From positions 8,094,954 through 8,158,953 of the forward strand of contig OX459097.1 in assembly GCA_949775045.1 (NCBI GenBank): a DNA stretch of 64,000 nucleotides, given 5' to 3'. Under the pieces are notes generated by a model, which was not told the DNA's origin, did no database searches, and saw nothing but the letters and a program-made list of their open reading frames with translations. Every line of letters begins with the position of its first letter. The first letter of the stretch is position 1. The DNA comes from Metridium senile. Lineage: Eukaryota; Cnidaria; Anthozoa; Actiniaria; Metridiidae. Shown one piece after another: positions 34,878-46,800 of the stretch. The position numbers were made by a program, and so were the translations under genes.

Positions 34878-37800
34878 ATGAGTTGGGGAACAGATTTGTG
34901 GGTAAGGATCTTTAATCAGTTGGTTTTCAAATGGTAAAAGTGATGTCAAATGCACAAGTTGGCTTCATGTCGGCCATTTTCTGTGTTATCACATGTGGAA
35001 GCCGCTGTATTTTGCTTTGTTAGTGCTGCCGTATTAATGCTTTCTCTCCTGATTGTAGGATCAGTTTGATTTAATCTCATCACATACTCATTCTGGGATA
35101 GAATTCGTGGAAAAGGTTTCTAAGTTCGTGAAAGAGAGGATACAAATTGAGACGAACTATGCACGAGAGTTGAGGTGAGCAGAGGCGTAGCAAGTAATAA
35201 ATTATGCTTCATATATACTGGACTTTTTCGCGTATTTACTCTATCGATTGATCTATTGCTTTTTTGTCTGGCCACTACGGGGTGCGAGTGGTCTCTGACA
35301 GTATATTTGAGCATACGAAATGTGTTGTTTTTGATATCAGTAATAAAGCGAAACACGTCAAGGTTTTGGTTTGACATGTACCCCAATAGAAATCATACTC
35401 ACTGAATTACATCCCTTCTGTGTAAACTTTCTTTTCTCGTTTCTGTTTCGTAAGTTGTAAGTATTATCCGGAAATAGTGCTTTTTAGCGTTAGATCTACG
35501 AGAATCTTTAGCCAGACAAGAACAGGCGATGTTTATACTTATACTGCAAATATCTCTGTCTAAAGTGTGAAATAAACAAAAGATAAAACCTGCAAAGCGA
35601 TGGAATGTTGTATCAATTACACACTTTATAAATGAATCAGTACAATCATTATTGATAACTTGAATCATTAGTAGTATCTCATGATAGAGTCTTACAATAC
35701 GATAAAATTAAGTGACTGTGACCCACGCTAGTTCGCCGTAGTTGACTGTTTAATATTAATATTATTATCATTCAGCAATATGCATGGCCGTGATATTTGT
35801 GTCACTTGTAAGTCTTTCAGTTTTGTTCTCTTCTGATCAGCTATGATCTCTTAAGCCCTTTGTCGTGGTAGTCTAAATCCAAACAAAGAAAGAATGGATT
35901 TAAATTCCTATCCACATAGTAGTAAATATAAAAAGGACTTAATATAGGTACTGTACAAAAATTTATCAGTTTTTTTCCTTGCTCAAAATTTAGTGTTGTG
36001 TTAGATGTCTAAAAATATCATAGAATTAAAATAAATGTAGTCTTTTTCTAATATTCATTATAAATAGTTATACACTATGTATGTATATATGGCTAAAGTA
36101 TTTGCCTTTGTTCTCTTGTATTCTGCTATGTAAATAATATATTCAAAAATAAGATTCACATTATTATATAAACAGCAGTAGTTATCAATAGGTATAAGTT
36201 TCAAAGACTGTTAATACCTTTCTCATTCTTTACGTTATCATCTACATTTGATAGTAATAATAATTATTAATTTTAAAATTAATAATAATATTTATATAAA
36301 GATGAGGTGATGAGATTTTAAGAATGAGGAAGGAAATAAAATCCACCCATGTGTAATATCCATGTACTTATACATTGTATTCAAAGGGTTTTTCGATTCA
36401 TAACTGTTCGCGCGGCCATATCTGTAACACAGCTATCCCAAAACAACCAAAAAAACAACTTTCTCCCGTTCCCCCCAAAAGAAACGCTTGCTTACGCAGG
36501 CTATAACTGTTACAATGTGACAATAAGATTTGGAATACACTAGCTGCACCTCCCTCTTTATAGTCTGGCTATTTACCAACTAAGTTAACCAGGTAGCAGT
36601 TATCAATAATGATTTATCTGTGTATATTAGGAAACTTGCCAAAAATTTCCAGCCAAGGAGAAAGGAAGAAGAAGATCAAAAGTAAGTCTTTAGATAAGAT
36701 GCTACTAGTATTTTGTGTACACCTAGTTACACCTATGCTGTCCTGCCGTTTGTAATTTAGTGGGAAAAGAATTAAGTAAAAGACAAATGAAGTTCACTCA
36801 AGATAAACTTTTTCTTTTGTTATATATTCCTCTCGTACTAAATTACTACTGTTCTTTTTTCATGTGACAAAATTGTTGTAAATAAGTGTCCACTTAAAGT
36901 AGAGATTAACACTATAACAAGTGAAATGTGATTCTTTGTTTATTTTTTTCAGCAGTTGAAATTCAATGTTTAACTTTATAATGAGATCTGTGTTAGTATT
37001 GAGCACTTCACTTGACATTTTTGTTAATGTTAACTTTTTCTATTTTTGGTGGTCTAATGTTGCACTTACAAAATGGAGATATATTTTTGGTATATCTATT
37101 TGGTTTCTAAAATATATCTAAGTTGTATCTAAATATTATATCCAAGATATATCTGATATATATTTAAGATACAGTACTTTTGGAACCCTAAAAATATATT
37201 TCAGATATATTTTATACAAAATATATTTAAGATATATTTTACTAACAAAATATACCCAAAATATATTATTATTTATAAATTATCTTAGTAAAATACAGGT
37301 ACATTTCAGATATATCTGAAAATGTATGTACACTTTGACATGTATTTTCGATATACACCTATTTCAATTAACGTTGTCCATCTGGAATGGTTGATCTGAG
37401 ACCGATAGGAATTGTGGGAGCTCATTAAATTTCAAATACATTGTTTTAATCACACTTGAATGGTGCTGAATTACAGATAACAGTATTTCAGAAGTAAACA
37501 TTAATATTCCAGCGTGATTATAATAGTGTATTTACAGTTTAACGAGCTCCCACAATTCCTATCGGTCTCAGATCAACCATTCCAGATGGACAACGTTAAT
37601 TGAAATAGGTGTATATCTCTAGATACAGTTCAGATATATCTGAAATGTATGTACATTTTTGAGATACAGTTGAATTATATCTGATATATATATCTTTTGT
37701 CAAAGATCTAAAATACATATATTTTAGATCTAAATTGGATATATTTTTATATATCTCCATTTTGTAAGGGTGATGACATGAACTATAGATTAGTTATACA

Positions 37801-40800
37801 ATGGTTTTGAGTAGCATACAGTGGAATAACCCACAAGTCACTTGTATTTTAAAGTATACTAGTACACACAAGCCTTTAGGCAAGTGTGCATGCAAAGAAA
37901 ATACTAGTGGCATGTGGAATATTGGCAGTATGTATAACTATTTTTATCCCACGTGATATAAAATAAAAAGAACCCACAATGTTAGATCAGGCAGTTGAAT
38001 ACCGCCGAATATACAACAGCTTTCAAGAGTTCTGATTGGCTGTATTTTATATGATGTGGGATAAAATGATATATATATTGTTACCTGTAACACTAGTTCA
38101 CTGAAGGCCAGGTGAATTTCTATGAATGATATATAAAGATAGAGGTGATAATTGTTCTTAGTATAAATACACATACATACATGAACGATTGAAAAAAATA
38201 TAAATAACCAGCAGCTTTTAAATAAAAACTACTAAGGCACTGCTGTACGTGATTGTCAAAAAATTAATAGTAAGTCCTTGAACCAATCAGCATGCCCAAT
38301 TGGCCAATACCAAATCGAGTAGAGGACTGGGTACTAGTTTCCCTAATTAATTTAATTAAGAAATGAACCTCATAATATAAAACAGCAGATCAAGATATGC
38401 AAGATTCCTGAGATTTGGTGCTTTTGGTTGGATATTGAGTGAGTTACAGCCATTCAAAACTGCCCAAAATTACAAAGGAATGTATGGATTGGAGGGACAG
38501 GCGTCCTTCCAAACCATACATTTCCTTCTATTTTTAGTCAATTTTATGAGGCTGTATCTTGGTCAGAATACAACCAAATGAAACCAAACTCAGGAATCAT
38601 ACATACCTTGATGTGCTCTATTTAATTATGAGATTCATTTCTTAATTGCATTAATTAGACAAACTAGTACCCAGTCCTCTACTCGATTTGGTATTGGCCA
38701 ATGTTCTATAATCACAATCATGTGCATTTTGGCTAAATTTAAATATTTGTGTTCCATGATATAGCAATTTAATCATATTTCATCCATTGGATATAATGTT
38801 TGCACTCTCTATGTGTGTAGTGTTTAAATAATAATAATATCTTATTTATCAGTTTTAATTCCTTTGTAATAATAGTCCCCTACAGTTCCCTGCACAGTCT
38901 TGAAAGGTAGCCAACCATTGTATTGAAGCGAGGCAGACATTGAGCTTGCAATGATAGAGACAATCATATGAATAATTGTCTTGTGAGACTAGTGGTAAAA
39001 GGTCTCTATTTTTGTAAGCTCAATGGTTATCTCACTTCAATGCAAAGACCCAGCTACCTATTAAGTTTGCGCAGGGAACTGTGAACGGGACTAAATTTAG
39101 ATATGATATTGAACATAATGTATCTTTATGTATCTTTATGTATAACATTTAAATCTGTACTTTCTCATTTAAATCTGTACTTATGCAAATTGTGTTGATG
39201 TGTGCTAAACACACAGATCAACCAATCAGAGAAGTTCGCTTCAGAAATAATATACTCTGATTGGTTGATCTGTGTGTTTAGCACACATCAACACAATTTG
39301 CATAAGTACAGATTTAAATGAGAAAGTACAGATTTAAATGGGAACCTGTTGTATGTAAATGCAATGCAATGTGATGTATGTTTTGTGCAGAGCCCCATTT
39401 AAACCAGCCATGCTGAACTGGGCATCTCTGCTTAAATATTGTTCATAAATAAATAAATAAATAATGTGTCTTTACAAATACAAATGTTTTTTTGTGTACA
39501 ACAGATTTACATACCACAAGTCTTTTACTGGTGTTGTCAAGGAAACAGATGACTTAGCAGGCCAACATGAGTTGATTGCTGAAAATTTGAATGGAAAAGT
39601 TTACAAAGAGCTGAAACAATCTTATGCAGAGCTAAAGAATGGACGAAGCAAGGTATTGTTTTTATTGATTTATAGTGAAATATAATAGTGTGATTCCTCA
39701 TCTTTTGCTTCTTCATGATTGAGTACTGTAGTTTTCCATTTCTTATAATCATCATACATGTATCAAATTTATTACATTTAAATAGTTACCACAATTTTTC
39801 TTCATTTTTATTATCTGTTCCTTCTTTCTTCCTTCCTTCCTTCCTTCAATCCTTCCTTTCCTCCTTCCTAACTTATACTTCCTTCCTTAATTACTATAAT
39901 TATTAATTCCTTCTTTTTCTTCCTCCTTCCTTTCTTCCCTCCTTCCTTCACTCCTTTTTTTCCTTTTCTCCTTCCCTTTTCTCCTTCCTTCCTTTTCCCC
40001 TTCCTTTCTTGCATCTTGCATCCTCCTCTTTCATCCTTCCTTTCTTCCCTCCTTCCTTTACTCCTTTTTTTTCTTTTCTCCTTCCCTTTTTTCCTTCCTT
40101 CCTTTTCCCCTTCCTTTCTTGCATCTTGCATCCTCCCCTTTCATCCTTCCTTTCTTCCCTCCTTCCTTTACTCCTTTTTTTATTTTCTCCTTCCCTTTTT
40201 TCCTTCCTTCCTTTTCCCCTTCCTTTCTTTCATCCTTTCCGTTTTTTCTTCCATTCTTGCATCCTTCCTTCCTTTTCCCCCTCTTTTTTTCCATCTTCCT
40301 TTCTTTCCTCTTTTCTTTCCTCCTAACCTCCTCTTTCATCCTTCCTTACTTTTCTCTTTCCTTCCTTTCCTCCTTCCTTCCTCTCCTCCTTCCTTCCTTT
40401 CCTCCTTCCCTTCTTGCCTCCTTCCTTTCTTTATTCCTTCCTTTCCTCCTTCCTTCCTTTTCTCCTTCCTTCCTTTCCTCCTTCCTTCCTTTCCTCCTTC
40501 CCTTCTTGCCTCCTTCCTTTCTTTGTTTCTTTCTTTCCTCCTTCCTTCCTTTCCTCCTTCCCTTCTTGCCTCCTTCCTTTCTTTGTTTCTTTCTTTCCTC
40601 CTTCCTTTCCTCCTTCCTTTCCTCCTTCCTTCCTTTTTCCTTCCTTCCTTTTTCCTTCCTTCCTTTCCTCCTTTCTTTCCTCTTTCCTTCCTTTCCTCCT
40701 TCCCTTCTTGCCTCTTTCTTTCCTTTATTCCTTTCTTTCCTTCCATCTTTTTTGCTTTAAGTGGTTTATCCTTCTTAATGTCTTATCTTTCTTAGCATCT

Positions 40801-43800
40801 TGTCGATGCCAAAAAGGTTCAAGATGCTTTGGACCAATCTATGAAAGTTCTGGAAGCTGTAAGTATTGTTAATTAGTTCATTACTAACAAATAACTGAAA
40901 TCTATTGTCTATAAGTTTAAGCAATAATGTTATTGTGTATTTGTCAAGGTCAAAAAGTCATATGAACGAGCCAGTGCTGAGGCAGAACAAGCATTTGGGG
41001 TTTTCCAAAAAGCAGATCAGGATATGAGCAAGACAAAGTTGGAAGTAGAAAAGGTGAACATGCGGAGAATATTTCCATAACTGTTTTTATTGATAGAGCT
41101 GTTTTTATTGATGGAGCTTTCATTGATGAAAGCATATGTTATTGCCATATTTTATATTGTAGATTATGGTAGATAAGTATTGTCAGTTGTAGAGTGGCTT
41201 TTATAGAACCACAAAAAATAATGAACTCCCTGTGACAGGATTTCAAAAACTAAGGATAACCAACTCCAATTTCTAAAACATTTTGCCTATACTTTGAATT
41301 TGGACATATAGTGATGTTTTATTTTTTATATAAACAAAATCACCCAGGCATCTCTTCATTTTCAAAAGAGTATACTGTACATTATTATATGGCTCGATAG
41401 TACGCGTGCTCTGATTGGCTGATTTCCGGTCTGATATTTTCCCATATCAGACCGTTACCATGACAACGGTCCAATTTTCATATTTTTTTTCAGACCGTAA
41501 AATTAAAAACAACTTGTAAAGTATTGCAATAAATATTTTGTTAAAGTTCTATCTTTTCATACTTGCAAAGTGTTTTTAGCCAGTTTAGTTTGTGTGTTTA
41601 TTCATTCAATAATGAGAGATTCGGCGACAAAATATTTGTGATTTCGTATATCACTAAGAAAAAAAGCCATATAATAAACGGTTCATTAACCTCGCTTGTT
41701 CGGTCTGTCTGGAAAAATATCAGACCTCTGTCTTTTTTGTACGGACCTCGCTGCGCTCGTTCCGTACTGTCAAGACGTCGGTCTGATATTTTCCTGTACA
41801 GACCTCACGCTCGGTTAATAATCCTTTATTATAATTCTGCATTTTCTTTCAAACTTTGCATCTGTAATTTATGACTGCAATCATATATAATGATAATTAT
41901 TGGGCTTACAGTACTTTGCGAAATCTGCACTTTGCAAATATGCAACTACATTTTCTGTTTTCAAAGTGCAGATAAGCATTTTGCAAAATTATTTTGTTTC
42001 ATTTTGCAAAGTGCAGATTTTGCAAAGTACTGTAAGCCTAAATTATTGCAGCTATATAAATGTTTTTCAATCAACTGTTATATTACTGCATACATTACTT
42101 TATTTGTCTCATGCAGTGTAAAGCAATATCCATGGAAAAAGGTCAAATAGCAGATAGAGCAAAAGAGGATTACAGATCTCAGTTAGACAAGACCAATAGC
42201 AAACAGACTTTACACTATACTAGTGAAATGCCTGCTGTATTCAATGTGAGTACTGATTAGATGACATGATATTTTCATCTTTATAAATGTTTTTAAACCT
42301 TTATGTTAAATTTTTGTGACTGAGCAGTTTAGCCCCTCACTAGCTCTCACTGCAGTGGTCCAGGTTTGAGTATTCGCTCAGGCACTGGATTATATGTGAG
42401 TAGAGGTTGTTTGATGTATTGTTCCCTCCCTTGCCACAAGGGTGTTACTGTTCTCCAGTTCTCCTCCCTCTGCAAATATCAGCAATACTCCAGTTTCACG
42501 TTAACTATCACCGCTGTACTATTTGACAAAAGGTGCATTTGCACAGGCTAAGCCTTGATTTGTTGTCAAAATATTCACAAATTTCATTCAAGCATGGTTA
42601 AATGCAACCGCAAAACAATAGGAATTTTTTTTTTTAATTTACTCTGAATAGAGATTATCCCTGTGCAAATGCGCCTTTTGTCAAAATTAAAGCGGTGCTA
42701 GATAACATGGTCTATTAAGAGAGTTGTCTGCTAAAATATGTAGGGAGATTCTGAGTTTTCTGTGCTTCTTTATTTTCTGTTTCTGTGTTGTATCTCTTAG
42801 GGGTAATAAAATAATAATAATAAACTTTATTAAACACAGGATTCAAAAAAGCTGACACTTAGTATCATCCACTTATCACTTATCATCCACTTATCACTTA
42901 TCATCCACTTACCACTTATATTATCATCCATATATGCCACATCATCATCATCATGTTTTGCCTATTGGCTTGAGAATTTCCTTAGGGCGAATTATTGGAG
43001 TCACTGCTCCAATAAACTCTTAAAGTTCATTTTGTCCATCATCATCCATCTCACCTGTTGTTGATCCACTCCCAGGATGCTTCCACTTTTTTCCATAGTT
43101 TATTTGTACAATTTGTAACTCACTTTTCAAATAGGATCTGAAAAATCCATGCCTCTTTAAAGCTAGACTTCCGATATGTTTTAGGGGTGTTTTTGAAAAT
43201 TCCTGACGAGCGTACACAATACTCTTACCCCTGAGTCCTCCCCCTTGGGCTCTCGTTGTGGTTTAGTCCTCCCCCTTGGGCTCTGGTTGTGGTTTAGTCC
43301 TCCCCCTTGGGCTCTGGTTGTGGTTTAGTCCTCCCCCTTGGGCTCTGGTTGTAGTTTAGTCCTCCCCCTTGGGCTCTGCTTGTGGTTTAGTCCTCCCCCT
43401 TGGGCTCTGGTTGTGGTTTAGTCCTCCCCCTTGGGCTCTGCTTGTAGTTTAGTCCTCCCCCTTGGGCTCTGGTTGTGGTTTAGTCCTCCCCCTTGGGCTC
43501 TGGTTGTGATTTAGTCCTCCCCCTTGGGCTCTGGTTGTGATTTAGTCCTCCCCCTTGGGCTCTGGTTGTGGTTTAGTCCTCCCCCTTGGGCTCTGGTTGT
43601 GATTTAGTCCTCCCCCTTGGGCTCTGGTTGTTAAATATTGATTTATTATTTAAAGTTAATCTACATGTAACTATTTATCTATAGGAAATGCAGTCAATGG
43701 AAGAGAGTAGAATTGCTAAAATTGGATCGTTATTGACCGAGTATGCTGACATTCATTGTAATGTGATGCCTATTATACAAACTTGTTTAAATAACATGAA

Positions 43801-46800
43801 GTCTAATGCTGCTTCTGTGGATGGTGCAAAGGTATGGCTTTTAGAACATGTATTACTTATCAGTTATAGAAATAATGCAATTTTTTTCTACTCAAGCCTC
43901 GGCCTTAATCTGTTGTTTCATAATCACTAACATGCAGTGTCAAAGCGAATTTAGGAAAGATTTATTCTGTGTGTTACATTGTTATTGTACAAAATGTAGC
44001 AATTGCATGTGTTTAGTAAAACCTGGTTCACACTGTGTCATAATCATAATCATAAGCAAAACAAAATAAAATGTGGTTAATATTAAGCAAAGTTAACTTG
44101 GAGCTTTGTTCCGGTCAGCGGTTGTTGCTAGCGTGCGCATGCGCCGACTCGATGCATCGTGGTCACTGTTCGCCATCTTGCTTTTGCTTGGATTGCTATT
44201 GCTATTATCGTGTTCTTTGGACCGTTTAATCTAACCATCGTATTTCAATCTTCCGAAAATACTGTTTCCAACGAACGTCTTTGTGTCGAACCACGCTTCT
44301 TTTGTCCTCTCGATTGTTCCCTGGGGATTCGTTTGGTGGCGCTTTGTTATTATGCCTCGTCAAACTCGGAATAGCCTGGAAAGTATACCATCTACCACTT
44401 GTTCTTCTTCTTCGGATTCCGGTTCATCGGGGATCGTGCCGGCGATGTCGGGTACTCCACCAACCGTGTCTGCCCCTTCCACGGAGCTGGTTGCTTCGCT
44501 CGTCGAAGCGTTAAAGGCCCCGTTGTCGGCGATGGTCCAGGACGCGGTCCAAGCGGCTAACGTGGGCCAAGCGCCTTGTTGGTCGTCAGCCTCGGTTATC
44601 TCCTCTTCCTCGACCCCATTACAGGCGCAAACAAACCACTACGCACAGTCTGGCTCTCTTCCCGCTTGGGCGACGGCGGCGTCTTCGGGACTGGCATTAA
44701 CTTCTACATCTACATCACATTCAGCTGGCGCAATGGCGGCTCCGCTCGCAGGTACGTCTATAACGAGTGTCCCTTCATTTGTGTCTTGCTTCTCTCTCCC
44801 TGGGGCCTTACCGAACCCTCCATCGACGAGGTCAGCACCTATTTCTTCGGTTTGGCCAGTGGTGGATCGTCTTCCCGGCTCCATTCCGTTGAATCAACCA
44901 TTTGTGGTTGGTCCGGGATATTCCCCGATCCCGTATAAAGTAGTAGCGCAAATTACGGCGGGAAAGTTCGTGCACTTTGAGGAGTTATTGCCGGAAAACA
45001 TTTTAGTTAATGAGCCAGAACCTCAGCTTCTCTTCGATGGGCATCTGGTCTTTTCTCCCAATACAAAGAGACATAAGAGACAAATCTCCGACATCACTTC
45101 CTGGGGTGAGGCCTTCACTATTTATTCTCTTATCGTGGGAAAATACTTTCCTGACCGGAAAGACGATCTGCTACGCTACAAGCTTTTGATCATGCGAACG
45201 TATCGGCAGTTCGCTGGAAATGCTTGGTTAAACTATGACCGGGCTTTCCGCGAACTGGCGGCCGCGGAGAACCGTACAACATGGTCGGAAATGAACGTCC
45301 AGTTGTACAATTTCCATACAGCTGGGGCCCAAGTTCGCTCTTTGGCCATGGCAGCGCCCTCGCAGGGAAAGTGGGAAGCCCAGGGTAACCCAGTCTCAAA
45401 GACCCATTGCTACTCCTGGAACGCGGGCCAATGCATCGCCACTTCTACCACATGCCGCTTTCGTCATATTTGCAGTGCTTGTGACGGTGACCATCGAAGA
45501 AAAGCATGCCCACACCACCGCCAGCCGCCACATACCGAACACTCCCAGTCAGGGGAACCAGACGAGATTAAGCGCCGTAAACGCTATTAATGGTCACTGT
45601 CTTCGTTAGTTTATAGACTTTGTGTTTGACCATCCTCGGTCAGAGAACAATTTTTAGTTTATTGATTATTATTATCACTATTATGATTATTATTATGATT
45701 ATGATTATTACTATGATTATTATTATTGTTATTATTATTATTTTTTTTTTCTTTCTATTTTTATGTGTGTTCTTTATTCAAGGTTGTAATTTTAGTTAAT
45801 GTTCAGCTATTTAGCATGCCCAATTTGTTACGGGATTGTGTTGGTGGAGGGTTATTGTAGTAAAAACCTTTTGTGATAGTTGCATCTTATTTCTTGTAGA
45901 ATCGAGCCCTAAGCTTCCATCGGTTGCGGACATCTCCCCTCTGAACTACAATAGATTTTTGTACGAGCTCCAGAGCCACCCTGACAAGCAATGGGTTGAG
46001 TTCATCTTACACGGAATCCTTGAGGGCTTTAAATTGGGTTTCAATCCGGCCATCAAGCTAAAGGCCGTCAAGAAGAACAAAGCGTTGGCACACCAGCAGG
46101 CTCATATTATTGATGCATACTTAGATAATGAAGTGCAACGTGGGAGGTTAGCTGGCCCATTTGATCTCCCTCCCATCTCCCCACTGCAGGTCAGCGGTTT
46201 TGGCGTTATCCCTAAAAAAGGTCAGCCAGGGAAATGGCGCCTTATTTTTGACCTCTCCTCTCCTTTAGGATATAGCGTAAATGATGGCATTAATCCAGGG
46301 GATTGTTCACTGCAATACATCAATCTTGATGACATTGTGCATATGGTTGCCAAGCTTGGTAGGGGGGCGCTACTCGCTAAGTTTGATATCGAAAGTGCAT
46401 ACCGCAACGTTCCTATCCATCCTACGGACAGGCACCTCCTAGGCATGAAATGGAGATCCAAGTATTATGTTGACTTGGCTCTTCCTTTCGGCTTGAGGTC
46501 CGCACCATTCATATTTAACTCAATTGCCAGCTCGGTGGAATGGATCCTTCGGTCTAATTATGATATCCCAGACATCCTTCACTACTTGGATGACTTTGTG
46601 CTGGCCGGACCTCCAGGCTCTCCATTGTGCCATAGCAGGTTGTCTACTGCCACTTCAGTTACAGCTGACCTAGGCTTGCCTCTCCATCCTGACAAGTGTG
46701 TGGGTCCTGCAACATGCTTGGTGGTCTTAGGAATCGAAATAGATACACTGGCTGAAACCCTACGCCTTCCTACCGAGAAGTTTGCAGCGATCCTCGAACT

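Noticed and set aside
40009..40326. Possible bacterial or viral contamination
   Set aside because: Nothing in the window looks prokaryotic or viral. Genes have spliceosomal introns, and the repeats link all parts of the window.
40016..40795. 259-aa Ser/Phe/Pro/Leu ORF and other long ORFs in both strands
   Set aside because: All arise from the polypyrimidine tract in F-BAR intron 4.
44576..44938. 120-aa ORF overlapping Ngaro ORF1
   Set aside because: Frame shadow of ORF1. The longer frame carries the Cys/His clusters.
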